Positions 17,649 through 26,535 of a DNA stretch of 64,000 nt are shown here, piece by piece (the first letter of the stretch is position 1; each line of letters starts with the position of its first letter). Source of the DNA: Pseudomonas cremoris (lineage in GTDB: Bacteria; Pseudomonadota; Gammaproteobacteria; Pseudomonadales; Pseudomonadaceae); assembly GCF_014230465.1 (NCBI RefSeq), contig NZ_JAAXCY010000008.1, forward strand, positions 62,001 to 126,000. The letters run 5' to 3'. Made by a program: the position numbers and the translations under genes. The notes beneath the pieces are model-generated. The model was given only the letters and a program-made list of their open reading frames with translations. It did not search any database and was not told where the DNA came from.

Positions 17649-18809
17649 TCAGCGGCCTTTGAATTGGGCCACATTGTCGGCATGCCCCTGTGCAGGCAAT
17701 GAAGAAGCAGTGCCCAGACGCTCGCCGGTATTGGCGTCGAACAGCAAAACCTTGGAGGGGTCGAATTGCAGGGTCAGCGTCTCGCCCACCTGCGGTGCCA
17801 CGTCGGGTGCCAGGCGGCAGCAGACCTTGGTGTCGTTGAGTTGCACAAACACCAGGGTGTCCGGGCCGGTCGGCTCGGTGACCTGCACTTCGGCACGAAT
17901 GCTCGATGCACTGTCGCCCTCGCCCGCCGCCAACATGATCTGCTCCGGGCGCAGGCCCAGGATCACGTCGCGGTCTTCCAGGCCGGCATCCGTCACGTTC
18001 AGCGCCAACTCGCAACGCGCTTGCCCACTGTCGAGCAGTGCCACCAGACGTCCGTCCTTGCGCTGCAGGCGCAGGGGCACGAAGTTCATCGGCGGCGAAC
18101 CGATAAAGCTCGCCACGAACTGGTTGGCCGGGTTGTTGTAAATGTCTTTGGGCGTGCCGAACTGCTGGATGATGCCGTCCTTCATCACCGCAACCTTGTC
18201 GCCCAGGGTCATTGCTTCGATCTGGTCGTGGGTCACGTAGACCGTGGTGGTCTTGAGGCGCTGGTGCATCAGCTTCATTTCGGTACGCATCTCGACGCGC
18301 AACTTGGCGTCGAGGTTGGACAGCGGTTCGTCGAACAGGTAGATCTTCGGCCGACGCGCCAGCGCACGGCCCATGGCCACACGTTGTTGCTGACCACCGG
18401 AGAGCTGGCCCGGCTTGCGATTGAGCAGGTGCTCGATCTGCAGCAGCTTGGCCACGCGCGCCACTTCGGCGTCGATATCAGCCTGGGGCATCTTGCGGAT
18501 CTTGAGACCGAATTCGATGTTCTCGCGCACGCTCATGGTCGGGTACAGCGCGTAGGACTGGAACACCATGGCGATGTCGCGATCCTTGGGGCTCATGCCG
18601 CTCACGTCCTGGTCGCCGATCATGATCGCGCCGCCGGTGATGGTCTCAAGGCCGGCGATGCAGTTCATCAGCGTGGATTTGCCACACCCCGAAGGACCGA
18701 CCAGGATCAGGAATTCGCCTTCTTTGATCGACAGTTCGATGTTCTTCAAGGTGTCGGGCAGGCCGGCGCCATAGGTCTTGTTTACATTGCGAAGTTCAAG
18801 CGTAGCCAT
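17649..18809 (-). CDS. gtsD: Glucose ABC transporter ATP-binding subunit
   Basis: The 386-residue MalK/UgpC-type ATPase powers glucose import. Walker A GPSGCGKST (38-46), Q-loop FQSYALYP (83-90), signature LSGGQ (136-140), Walker B KIYLFDEP (155-162) and the TTVYVTHDQ switch histidine are all present. The C-terminal 140 residues form the regulatory OB-fold (TOBE) part. An AAGGGG ribosome site precedes the ATG. It lies 2 nt after gtsC. Confidence 0.95.
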   Translation of the reverse strand: MATLELRNVNKTYGAGLPDTLKNIELSIKEGEFLILVGPSGCGKSTLMNCIAGLETITGGAIMIGDQDVSGMSPKDRDIAMVFQSYALYPTMSVRENIEFGLKIRKMPQADIDAEVARVAKLLQIEHLLNRKPGQLSGGQQQRVAMGRALARRPKIYLFDEPLSNLDAKLRVEMRTEMKLMHQRLKTTTVYVTHDQIEAMTLGDKVAVMKDGIIQQFGTPKDIYNNPANQFVASFIGSPPMNFVPLRLQRKDGRLVALLDSGQARCELALNVTDAGLEDRDVILGLRPEQIMLAAGEGDSASSIRAEVQVTEPTGPDTLVFVQLNDTKVCCRLAPDVAPQVGETLTLQFDPSKVLLFDANTGERLGTASSLPAQGHADNVAQFKGR

Positions 18810-18811
18810 GA

Positions 18812-19657
18812 TTACCCCTTGACCGCGCCGGCCGTGAGGCCGCGCACGAAATACTTGCCTGCGATCACATAGACCAGCAGGGTCGGCAGCCCGGCGATCA
18901 TCGCCGCTGCCATATCCACGTTATATTCCTTGGCCCCGGTGCTGGTGTTGACCAGGTTGTTCAGCGCCACCGTGATGGGCTGCGAGTCGCCACTGGAGAA
19001 CACCACGCCGAACAGGAAGTCGTTCCAGATCTGGGTGAACTGCCAGATCAGGCAGACCATGATGATCGGTGTGGACATCGGCAGAATGATCTGACGGAAG
19101 ATGGTGAAGAAACCCGCACCGTCCAGGCGTGCCGCCTTGATCAGCGCATCCGGAATGCTCACGTAGTAGTTACGGAAAAACAGTGTAGTAAAGGCCAACC
19201 CATAGACCACGTGCACAAACACCAGGCCGGTGGTGGTGCTGGCCAGGCCCATTTTGCCGAGGGTGAACGACGCCGGCAGCAGTACGGTCTGGAACGGCAG
19301 GAAGCAGCCGAACAACAGCAGGCCGAAGAACAGCTGCGAACCGCGGAAGCGCCAGAACGACAGCACGTAGCCGTTCAATGCACCGATGGCGGTGGAGATC
19401 AGCACGGCAGGCACAGTGATCTTGATCGAGTTCCAGAAGTAGCCATCCACGGTGGCCCAGGCCTTGACCCAGCCGATGCCGGTGACCACGGTCGGCCAGC
19501 TCAGCAGGTTGCCGGTGCTGATGTCTTCCGGGGTCTTGAAGCTGGTGAGCAACATCACCACCAGCGGCACCAGGTACAGCAGCACAGCGAAGATCAGCAC
19601 CGCGTAGATCGCGATGCGGCTCAGGCTGATGGAAGGTTTGGAGGCGAGACTAGTCAT
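18812..19657 (-). CDS. gtsC: Glucose ABC transporter permease
   Basis: The 281-residue MalG-type permease has six hydrophobic segments and the EAA coupling loop near residue 190 (YVSIPDALIKAARLDGAGFFTIFRQIILP). It ends with FVRGLTAGAVKG, a usual MalG-family tail. The start overlaps the gtsB end by 8 nt, so translation is coupled. It pairs with GtsB in the inner membrane. Confidence 0.94.
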   Translation of the reverse strand: MTSLASKPSISLSRIAIYAVLIFAVLLYLVPLVVMLLTSFKTPEDISTGNLLSWPTVVTGIGWVKAWATVDGYFWNSIKITVPAVLISTAIGALNGYVLSFWRFRGSQLFFGLLLFGCFLPFQTVLLPASFTLGKMGLASTTTGLVFVHVVYGLAFTTLFFRNYYVSIPDALIKAARLDGAGFFTIFRQIILPMSTPIIMVCLIWQFTQIWNDFLFGVVFSSGDSQPITVALNNLVNTSTGAKEYNVDMAAAMIAGLPTLLVYVIAGKYFVRGLTAGAVKG

Positions 19658-20558
19658 TACGCTTGGTCCTCAGCTCGGAGTAGAGGTAAGGCACGATGAT
19701 CGCGAGGATCGCACCGAGCATCAGGATTGCACTGGCCGAGCCCATGCCCATCTGGCCACGGCTGAAGGTGAACGAGTACATGAACATCGCGGGTAGGTCG
19801 GACGAGTAGCCCGGGCCGCCGGCGGTCATTGCCGCTACCAGGTCGAAGCTCTTGATCGCAATGTGCGCCAGGATCATCACCGCACTGAAGAACACCGGGC
19901 GCAGGCTTGGTAGCACCACGCTCCAGTAGATGCGCGGCAGGCTCGCGCCGTCGATCTGGGCGGCGCGGATGATCGACTGGTCAACGCCACGCAGGCCGGC
20001 GAGGAACATCGCCATGATGAAGCCCGAGGCCTGCCACACGGCAGCGATCACCAGGCAGTAGACCACGCGGTCGGGGTCGATCAGCCAGTCGAGACGGAAG
20101 CCTTCCCAGCCCCAGTCCCGCAGGAGTTTGTCCAGGCCCATGCCCGGGTTGAGCAACCATTTCCAGGCCGTACCGGTAACGATCATCGAGAGCGCCATCG
20201 GGTACAGGTAAATGGTGCGGATAAAGCCTTCGCGACGGATTTTCTGGTCGAGAAAAATCGCCAGCGTCACGCCGATGACCAGGGTGATGCCGATGAACAT
20301 TCCGCCAAACACCGCCAGGTTCTTGCTGGCAACCCACCAGCGGTCGTTGTCGAACAACCGCGCGTATTGCGCAAGGCCCGCCCACTTGTAGCTGGGCAGG
20401 AAGGTAGACGTGGTGAACGACAGCACAAACGTCCACAGGATGTAGCCGTAGAAGCCCACCAACACGATGAACATGCTCGGCGCCAGCACCAGTTTGGGTA
20501 GCCAGCGCTGCAGTGCATCGAACGGCGAGGCTTTGCTGAACACAGCAACAGAACTCAT
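19650..20558 (-). CDS. gtsB: Glucose ABC transporter permease
   Basis: The 302-residue MalF-type permease has about six to seven hydrophobic segments and an EAA-like loop (FLAGLRGVDQSIIRAAQIDGASLPRIYW). The ATG at 20558 is preferred to one four codons earlier, because homologues begin MSSVAVFS. A 12-bp perfect hairpin separates it from gtsA. Confidence 0.93.
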   Translation of the reverse strand: MSSVAVFSKASPFDALQRWLPKLVLAPSMFIVLVGFYGYILWTFVLSFTTSTFLPSYKWAGLAQYARLFDNDRWWVASKNLAVFGGMFIGITLVIGVTLAIFLDQKIRREGFIRTIYLYPMALSMIVTGTAWKWLLNPGMGLDKLLRDWGWEGFRLDWLIDPDRVVYCLVIAAVWQASGFIMAMFLAGLRGVDQSIIRAAQIDGASLPRIYWSVVLPSLRPVFFSAVMILAHIAIKSFDLVAAMTAGGPGYSSDLPAMFMYSFTFSRGQMGMGSASAILMLGAILAIIVPYLYSELRTKRND

Positions 20559-20598
20559 GGGGAAATCCAATACAGGGAAAAAGGACTACAGAAACAGG

Positions 20599-20631
20599 CC
20601 TTGTGAGGGGTTAGGGGTCCCCCTCACAAGG
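20599..20631 (-). promoter_or_regulatory. gtsA-gtsB intercistronic hairpin
   Basis: A perfect 12-bp inverted repeat (CCTTGTGAGGGG and complement, 9-nt loop) directly after gtsA. There is no U tract on the minus strand, so it is more likely an RNA 3'-end stabiliser or partial attenuator than a full terminator. Confidence 0.75.
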
Positions 20632-20638
20632 TCAACCG

Positions 20639-21925
20639 TTACTTGGCAGACTTGATCGCAGCGCCGAGTTTCTTGGCGGTGTCGGCCGGGTCGGCTTTCG
20701 GGTCGTTGATGTAGTTGGTCACGACATCAAAGAACGCACCTTGCACGGCCAGGGTCGTGGCCATGTTGTGCGCCATGCTTGGTTGCAGGCCGCCGGTCTT
20801 GGCATCGGCCAGGAAGTCCTTGGCCGCAGTCTGGGCGCACTCGTCGAAGCCGAGCTTGTCCATCTCGTGGAGCATGTCGTTACGAACCGGGATCGAGCCT
20901 TTGTTGATGCTGAAGACTTTCTGGAAGTTTTCACCCAGCACGACTTTGGCAATGTCCTGCTGGCCAGCCGCAGTGCCTTTGTCTTTCTGCTTGAACACCG
21001 CCAGGGAGTCGATGTTGTAGGTGAACGCTTTGTCGGTGCCCGGGAAGGCTACGCACTCGTAGTCCTTGCCGGCGACTTTCTTGGCAGCCGTCCATTCGGA
21101 CTTGGCCCAGTCACCCATGATCTGCATGCCGGCCTTGCCGTTGATGACCTTGCCCGCTTCGAGGTTCCAGTCCTGGCCTTTGCCGTCGACGTCCATGTAG
21201 GTCGCGACTTTCTTCAACTCAGTCAGCGCCTTGACCATTTCCGGGCCAGTCAGCGCGGCGTTGTCCAGGTCGACCAGAGCTTTCTTGTAGCCATCAGCAC
21301 CCATTACCGACAGAACCACCGCTTCGAAGACGGTGCTGTCCTGCCAAGGCTGGCCACCGTGGGCGAGCGGAATGAAGCCCGCAGCTTTGAGCTTGTCGCC
21401 GGCTGCGTAGAATTCTTGAAGGGTGGTTGGGTTCTTGGTGATACCGGCTTTCTTGAAGACTTCCGGGTTGATCCACAGCCAGTTCACGCGGTGGATGTTG
21501 ACCGGCACGGCGACGTAGTCACCGTCGAACTTCACGGTATCGGAGACTTTCTTGTCGAGCAGGGAGTCCCATTTTTCTTCTTTGGCAACGTCTTTGAGCA
21601 CGTCGGTGTCGAGCAAGCCAGTGGACGCCCACTCCTGAATGTCCGGGCCTTTGATCTGGGCGACACCAGGCGGGTTGCCAGCGACTGCACGGCTTTTCAG
21701 CACAGTCATGGCAGTGGCACCGCCGCCGCCTGCAACGGCACCGTCTTTCCAGGTGAAGCCGTCTTTTTCAACTTGGGCCTTCAGGACATCTACAGCCGCT
21801 TTCTCACCGCCAGAGGTCCACCAATGCACAACTTCAACCGTCCCTTTCGAGTCGGCGGCAAATGCACTGAGGGGAAACAACGAGGCAATGGAAATAGCGA
21901 CGGCGAGGCGATTAATCGCGTTCAT
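20639..21925 (-). CDS. gtsA: Glucose ABC transporter periplasmic binding protein
   Basis: The 428-residue solute-binding protein starts with a signal peptide (cleavage after SAFA, about residue 23) and then has the sugar-binding-protein opening [17 protein letters not shown]. Other family segments are [27 protein letters not shown] and [16 protein letters not shown]. It delivers glucose to GtsBCD. The AAAGG ribosome site is overlapped by an A-rich Crc/Hfq-type motif. Upstream lies one copy of the duplicated 72-bp promoter module. Confidence 0.95.
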   Translation of the reverse strand: MNAINRLAVAISIASLFPLSAFAADSKGTVEVVHWWTSGGEKAAVDVLKAQVEKDGFTWKDGAVAGGGGATAMTVLKSRAVAGNPPGVAQIKGPDIQEWASTGLLDTDVLKDVAKEEKWDSLLDKKVSDTVKFDGDYVAVPVNIHRVNWLWINPEVFKKAGITKNPTTLQEFYAAGDKLKAAGFIPLAHGGQPWQDSTVFEAVVLSVMGADGYKKALVDLDNAALTGPEMVKALTELKKVATYMDVDGKGQDWNLEAGKVINGKAGMQIMGDWAKSEWTAAKKVAGKDYECVAFPGTDKAFTYNIDSLAVFKQKDKGTAAGQQDIAKVVLGENFQKVFSINKGSIPVRNDMLHEMDKLGFDECAQTAAKDFLADAKTGGLQPSMAHNMATTLAVQGAFFDVVTNYINDPKADPADTAKKLGAAIKSAK

Positions 21926-21939
21926 CTGAGTACCTTTTT

Positions 21940-21947
21940 TTGTTGTT
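21940..21947 (-). promoter_or_regulatory. Candidate Crc/Hfq CA motif, gtsA
   Basis: AACAACAA on the minus strand immediately before the gtsA ribosome site; exact AANAANAA match. Confidence 0.55.
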
Positions 21948-21976
21948 ATGCATGCAAGTCTAGAGCTTGCGCTGCA

Positions 21977-22048
21977 CGGAGTTTAAACAGGGATGTTTAG
22001 GGCGCAGGTAACAAAGGGACGTACAAATGTCACCAGCTGGTGACATAA
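21977..22048 (-). promoter_or_regulatory. Promoter module, copy A (gtsA)
   Basis: A perfect 20-bp palindrome ATGTCACCAG/CTGGTGACAT (22027-22046) lies 50 bp from a TAAACT-containing element (21977-21989), with a GTTAC...GCC block between. The same arrangement with the same spacing occurs upstream of the AGE isomerase (23321-23392). TAAACT is a plausible -10 element and no good -35 is visible, as for activator-dependent promoters. The palindrome overlaps the stop codon of the AGE gene. Confidence 0.7.
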
Positions 22049-23289
22049 GCTCCGACCCCCAATGCACTGGCCATGCTTGGCGCTAACGGTAGCGCAGGCA
22101 GCAGAACCGCTTGCCAGGCATGGTACAGGTCCGGCTTGCCGCCCCAGATGTTGCTGCTGGGTTGGTTGTGCGGGCTGAGTTCGTGGTGCCAGCTGCCGTG
22201 GACACGGTCGATAAAGTGGGTTTCGCAAAATTCCCAGAAGCGCCGGTACCAGGTTTCGTAATGCAACTGGCCGGTGCGCTTGAGCAGGGCCTGGGCGGCT
22301 GCGCTGGCTTCGGCGTGGGTCCAGTGCAGGCGTTCACGCACCACGGGGCGTTGGTTCCAATCCAGGGTGTAGACGATGCCAGGGGCGCCATCCACCGCCC
22401 AGGCGTATTCGCAGGCGCTGGCGAACAGGCCCTCGGCGTCAGTCAGCAGCCAGTCCGGTGTAACCAGCCCGGCGCGCAGGCGTGCGGCTTCCAGGTGCAG
22501 CACCAGCCGCGCCCATTCAAAACCATGGCCTGGGGTGATGCCGTAGGGTCGAAAACCATCGGCGGGGTTGTCTTCGTTGTAACCAAGCACCGGTTGCCAA
22601 TGGGCGTCGAAATGCTCGATCACCATGAACTGGTTGGCGGCGGCGTGGGTGTGGATGACGCGCTCGACGATGCGCAAGGCGCGGTCCAGCCAGCGGTTAT
22701 CACCGGTCACATCGGCCAGCGCCAGGAATGCTTCGGTGGCGTGCATGTTGCTGTTGGCGCCGCGATAGGCTTCGACGCCGCTCCAATCCTGGGCGAAGGA
22801 CTCGAGCATCACGCCCTCCTCCTCACTCCAGAAGAACTGCTCGATGATATGAATCGCGTCGTTCAACAACGTTTGCGCACCGGGGGCGCCCGCCACCACC
22901 GCAGAGCTGGCCGCCAAGGCCACGAACGCATGCAGGTAAGCGGCCTTGCCACGATTGCCATCGAGGGCATGGGGCGTGGCGAACCAGCCACCGTGTTCAG
23001 CATCCTTTAATGGGCCGCTAAGCGCCGCGACACCGTGCGCCACTAGCTCGGCATAGCCGGGCAGCCCCATGGCGTGGGCCATGGCGAAGCTGTGGGTCAT
23101 GCGGGCGGTGTTCATGGTTTCGGCGTAGGCATTGGCCGGTAGTTGGCCTTTATCGTCCAGGTTGCCGAAGCCGTCGGGCAGCCGGGACGCCTTGGCGAAT
23201 GCCAGCAGGCGCTGGCCTTCGGCGGCGAGCCAGGCGTGATGGGCAGGTGCGTTCAGCCAACTGCTGGCAGGCAGTGGTTGGGTGGTCAT
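22030..23289 (-). CDS. AGE family epimerase/isomerase
   Basis: The 419-residue protein has the (alpha/alpha)6-barrel N-acylglucosamine 2-epimerase fold shared with mannose isomerase and YihS. Landmarks: AYAETMNTARMTHSFAMAHAMG, GGWFATP, NSNMHATEAFLALADVTGD and YGITPGHGFEWARLVLHLE, carrying the usual active-site histidines. Adjacent glucose uptake genes favour an aldose-ketose isomerase such as mannose/fructose over an amino-sugar epimerase; this is inference. An AAGGG ribosome site and an AACAATAA motif precede the ATG, and a copy of the gtsA-type promoter module lies upstream. Confidence 0.88.
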   Translation of the reverse strand: MTTQPLPASSWLNAPAHHAWLAAEGQRLLAFAKASRLPDGFGNLDDKGQLPANAYAETMNTARMTHSFAMAHAMGLPGYAELVAHGVAALSGPLKDAEHGGWFATPHALDGNRGKAAYLHAFVALAASSAVVAGAPGAQTLLNDAIHIIEQFFWSEEEGVMLESFAQDWSGVEAYRGANSNMHATEAFLALADVTGDNRWLDRALRIVERVIHTHAAANQFMVIEHFDAHWQPVLGYNEDNPADGFRPYGITPGHGFEWARLVLHLEAARLRAGLVTPDWLLTDAEGLFASACEYAWAVDGAPGIVYTLDWNQRPVVRERLHWTHAEASAAAQALLKRTGQLHYETWYRRFWEFCETHFIDRVHGSWHHELSPHNQPSSNIWGGKPDLYHAWQAVLLPALPLAPSMASALGVGAYVTSW

Positions 23290-23301
23290 GGGTGGCCCTT
23301 A

Positions 23302-23309
23302 TTATTGTT
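23302..23309 (-). promoter_or_regulatory. Candidate Crc/Hfq CA motif, AGE gene
   Basis: AACAATAA on the minus strand, 12 nt before the ATG and touching the ribosome site; fits AANAANAA. Confidence 0.5.
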
Positions 23310-23320
23310 GGCGGGATGAC

Positions 23321-23392
23321 CGGAGTCTAAACAAGGGTGGGGTGGGGGCAAGTAACGAAGGGCAAGGGAAATGTCACTGAGCGGTGACAATA
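23321..23392 (-). promoter_or_regulatory. Promoter module, copy B (AGE gene)
   Basis: Ungapped alignment with copy A gives about 49 identities in 72 positions. The conserved parts are CGGAGT-TAAACA, GCA-GTAAC-AAGGG and AAATGTCAC-N5-GGTGACA. The central palindrome is imperfect here (TGTCAC/GGTGACA arms only). Confidence 0.7.
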
Positions 23393-23433
23393 GTGCAGGC
23401 AAGCATTATTCAACTCTTTGCCGCAGACCAAAA

Positions 23434-23522
23434 TGTGGGAGCGGGCTTGCTCGCGAATGCGGTGTATCCGTCAACTCATCGGTGACTGACAGGCCGTATT
23501 CGCGAGCAAGCCCGCTCCCACA
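23434..23522. repeat. REPIN 6
   Basis: Standard REP doublet, 89 bp, between the AGE promoter and the coiled-coil gene. Confidence 0.95.
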
Positions 23523-23538
23523 TTGGGGCCGGTGTCGG

Positions 23539-24369
23539 TCACTGGCCGAGCGGTGTCGCCCGCGCCGGAGAATTGAGTTGCTGCTGCAGGTTCTGCACCT
23601 GGCTCTGCAAGGTGGTGATATTGCGTGTGGTCTGGATGCGGAACACGTCGAACTCTTTATTGGTCGGCGCATCGCTATTGGCTGGCTTGTTGTCCTGCTC
23701 GCTTTTAAGCACCACCAGGTCCTGCTCCAGTCGGGCGATAGCGGCGCTCGGATTGCCCTGTTTCTTCAACGCAGCGACGTCAGCAGCCAGGTCTTTGACC
23801 TGAGTATCCCCTTGCGCCGCCTTGAGGGTGGCAACAGCGTCGGTCAGGGCCTGTACCTGGCCTTGCAGCTTGCTGTTGGCGTTGGACAGGTCGGTGGTGC
23901 TGGCGGTCATTTGCGCCAGGCGCTTATCCAGTTCGGTGGCCTGGCCGGCCACGCCGACTTGTTGCTTACCCTGCTCCAGCAACTGGGTCTCCAGTTGCTT
24001 GATCTGCAGCTTCAGCGCTTCGCTGCCATTGTTTACGCTGGCCTCGCTGGCCACGACCTTGCCGGAAATGTCCTGCAGGCGCCCCGCGGCTTCTTCGCTG
24101 ATGCGCGCAAAGCTTTCCTGGGTGGCAACCAATTGCTGGCCCATCAGGGAGATCTGCTGGAAGCTCCACCAGGCAAGGCCCGCAAAGGCGATCAGCAGTG
24201 CACCGATCAAGGCCCACAGCGGGCCGGTGCTGGCGCTCTTGACCTTGACCACGGGTGTATTGCGCGACCGCACCGACGTGGCGGGCGAGGGCTCGAAATC
24301 ATCGTCATCCCCAACGTCGGCCCGCAGGCTGGGCACATTGTCGAAGTCGTCTTTAGCATCGTTGCGCAT
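23539..24369 (-). CDS. Single-pass membrane protein with long coiled coil
   Basis: The 276-residue protein has an acidic N-terminal tail (about 1-30), one membrane segment (about 51-71, LWALIGALLIAFAGLAWW), and then a long heptad-rich region (about 75-265) with repeated QLETQLLEQGK, LQGQVQALTDAV and LQSQVQNLQQQL. It should sit in the inner membrane with the coiled coil in the periplasm. I do not recognise a named family; it resembles HemX-like or ATP-synthase-b-like coiled-coil proteins only in general design. No operon partner. Confidence 0.8.
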   Translation of the reverse strand: MRNDAKDDFDNVPSLRADVGDDDDFEPSPATSVRSRNTPVVKVKSASTGPLWALIGALLIAFAGLAWWSFQQISLMGQQLVATQESFARISEEAAGRLQDISGKVVASEASVNNGSEALKLQIKQLETQLLEQGKQQVGVAGQATELDKRLAQMTASTTDLSNANSKLQGQVQALTDAVATLKAAQGDTQVKDLAADVAALKKQGNPSAAIARLEQDLVVLKSEQDNKPANSDAPTNKEFDVFRIQTTRNITTLQSQVQNLQQQLNSPARATPLGQ

Positions 24370-24492
24370 GAATCAACCCTGAATCGGTGAGGTGGCTGGA
24401 AAGCCGAGCGACGGGAGTATAAACCGCGTTCCCGCCGCACTGATCGACCCGGAACCACGAATTCGGTTCCCGAAGTGTTGCCGGTTGTGAGC

Positions 24493-25491
24493 TTACTTGA
24501 ACCCCGGATCCTGGGCTTTCCACCAACTGCAGAACTCGTCGAGGGCGGTCCACAGGCTGACCTTGGGCTCGTAATCCAGATAATGCCTGGCACGACTGAT
24601 ATCGAGGGTGAAATCTTTGTTCATGACCTGCATGCCCAGACGCGATAACGCCGGCTCCGGACGCCCCGGCCACATCGCACAAAAGGCTTCATTGAGCGCC
24701 GCGACGCTGTAGGACAAACCGTAGGACCGGTAACGCGTCACCTGGGGCATTTCCATTTGGCGCATTACGTAGTTCACCACATCCCACACCGGGACCGGCG
24801 CGCCGTTGCTGATGTTGTAAGCCCTGCCCAGCGCCGAGCCTGGAGCAAGCAAGCTGCTGAGCAGCGCTTCGTTAAGGTTGTGCACGCTGGTGAAGTCGAC
24901 CTTGTTCAGGCCGTCGCCAACGATTGCCAACCGGTTCTTGCGCTGCATTTTCAGCAGGCGCGGGAAGATGCTCATGTCACCGGCACCGGTGACAAAGCGC
25001 GGGCGCAGAGCCAGAACTTCGAGACCGAATTCCTGGGCGCCGAACACCTTTTGCTCGGCCAGGTATTTGGTGGCGGCATAGGGGTGCTTGAAGCGCTTGG
25101 GCACTTGCTCTTCGGTCAGGCCAAGATGGTCGCGCCCGTCGAAATAGATCGACGGCGAGGACAAGTGCACCAGGCGCCCCACCTGCTGCTTTAGGCAGGC
25201 TTCAACGACGTTTTCAGTCACCAGCACATTGCCCTGATGGAAATCCTGATACTTGCCCCATAGCCCGACGGCGCCGGCACAGTGCACTACGGCTTCGACA
25301 TCGCGGCACAAGTTGCGCACCAGGTCGGCATCATTCAGGTCACCCTGGATAAACTCGGCGCCGCGCCTGACCAGGTGTTCCACACCTTCGGCGCGCCGCC
25401 CGTTGACCCGCACGTCCAGGCCTTGCTCCAGGGCAAAACGCGCAAAGCGCCCGCCAATGAAGCCGCTTGCGCCGGTGACCAGAATTTTCAT
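24493..25491 (-). CDS. NAD-dependent epimerase/dehydratase (3-beta-HSD-like)
   Basis: The 332-residue extended short-chain dehydrogenase has the nucleotide motif GASGFIGG (7-14), VVHCAGAVG, the HLSSPSIYF strand and the catalytic PYAATKYLAE (YxxxK). The late VDFTSVHNLNEALL and YNISNGAPV segments are typical of 3-beta-hydroxysteroid dehydrogenase-like NAD epimerases. The substrate is unknown. A GGGGT ribosome site precedes the ATG. Between this gene and the upstream-coded coiled-coil gene there are 123 bp with only a weak GGAACC/GGTTCC hairpin. Confidence 0.87.
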   Translation of the reverse strand: MKILVTGASGFIGGRFARFALEQGLDVRVNGRRAEGVEHLVRRGAEFIQGDLNDADLVRNLCRDVEAVVHCAGAVGLWGKYQDFHQGNVLVTENVVEACLKQQVGRLVHLSSPSIYFDGRDHLGLTEEQVPKRFKHPYAATKYLAEQKVFGAQEFGLEVLALRPRFVTGAGDMSIFPRLLKMQRKNRLAIVGDGLNKVDFTSVHNLNEALLSSLLAPGSALGRAYNISNGAPVPVWDVVNYVMRQMEMPQVTRYRSYGLSYSVAALNEAFCAMWPGRPEPALSRLGMQVMNKDFTLDISRARHYLDYEPKVSLWTALDEFCSWWKAQDPGFK

Positions 25492-25543
25492 GTATTACCC
25501 CGTGTTCTTTCGTTTTTCATCGCTGTTGCCTTGACGCCCGCCA

Positions 25544-26437
25544 TCACTCCAACGGCACCAACCATTGCCCACATGCCTGGGCCAGATGGTCGGTCAACAA
25601 GCCCAACAGTTGCCCGCCACTGCGCCAATGATGCCAGTACAGCGGCACATCGATGGGCTTATCTGGCAATAACTCCACCAGCACGCCTTTCGCCAACTGG
25701 TCACGCACCTGCAATTCCGGCACCAGCCCCCAACCGAGGCCAGCCTCAGTCAAGCGGATAAACCCTTCAGACGATGGGCACAGATGATGTTCGAAACCAC
25801 CATCCACGCCGAGGGACGCCAAGTAACGGTGTTGCAGGAAATCGTCCGGTCCGAACACCAATGCTGGCGTGCGCGCGAGCTGATCTGCACGCACACCCTC
25901 GGGAAAGTGCCGGGCTATAAAGGCCGGGCTGGCTAACGCCCGGTAGCGCATGGCACCCAACAGCAAGCTGCGCGCACCCGCTACGGGGCGTTCGCTGGCG
26001 CAGATACAGGCAGCCACTTCACCGGCGCGCATGCGTTTGAGGCCGACGGTCTGGTCCTCGACGACCAAGTCCAGCAACAAGTGTTGTTCCGCGCAAAAAC
26101 CGCTGACCGCCTCAGCCCACCACGTGGCCAGGCTATCGGCGTTCAGGGCGATGCGCAGCCGCTCGGGCATGCCCTCCTCGTCCAAGGCCGGCACCTGGCT
26201 TTGCAGGTCGCGCTCCAGCAGACGCACCTGCTGCACATGGTTGAGCAAGCGCCGGCCAATGTCAGTCGGTGTTGGCGGCGTGGCCCGAATCAGGACCGGC
26301 TGGCCGATACGCGCTTCGAGCAACTTGATGCGCTGGGAAATCGCCGACTGCGACAACCCGAGCACCTGGGCACCCCGTTCAAAGCCAGCCTGTTCCACCA
26401 CCGCCGCGAGGGCGGAAAGCAATTTATAGTCGAACAT
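25544..26437 (-). CDS. argP: LysR family regulator ArgP
   Basis: The 297-residue regulator has the LysR helix-turn-helix at about 18-38 (AAQVLGLSQSAISQRIKLLEARIG type) and an effector domain. Start MFDYKLLSALAAVVEQ at 26437 matches ArgP/IciA proteins. ArgP activates the arginine/lysine exporter gene argO according to basic amino acid levels; here argO lies just across the divergent region, two genes away, which supports the name. The 98-bp divergent gap should carry its operator. Confidence 0.9.
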   Translation of the reverse strand: MFDYKLLSALAAVVEQAGFERGAQVLGLSQSAISQRIKLLEARIGQPVLIRATPPTPTDIGRRLLNHVQQVRLLERDLQSQVPALDEEGMPERLRIALNADSLATWWAEAVSGFCAEQHLLLDLVVEDQTVGLKRMRAGEVAACICASERPVAGARSLLLGAMRYRALASPAFIARHFPEGVRADQLARTPALVFGPDDFLQHRYLASLGVDGGFEHHLCPSSEGFIRLTEAGLGWGLVPELQVRDQLAKGVLVELLPDKPIDVPLYWHHWRSGGQLLGLLTDHLAQACGQWLVPLE

Positions 26438-26535
26438 CAGTTTCTCTAATGAGCGATCAGCAATATTGGTTTTTCTTATACAGCTTAGCGCTTGAGAATG
26501 GCCAGCATTGCTTATCTCTATCAAAGGAACTTCAC

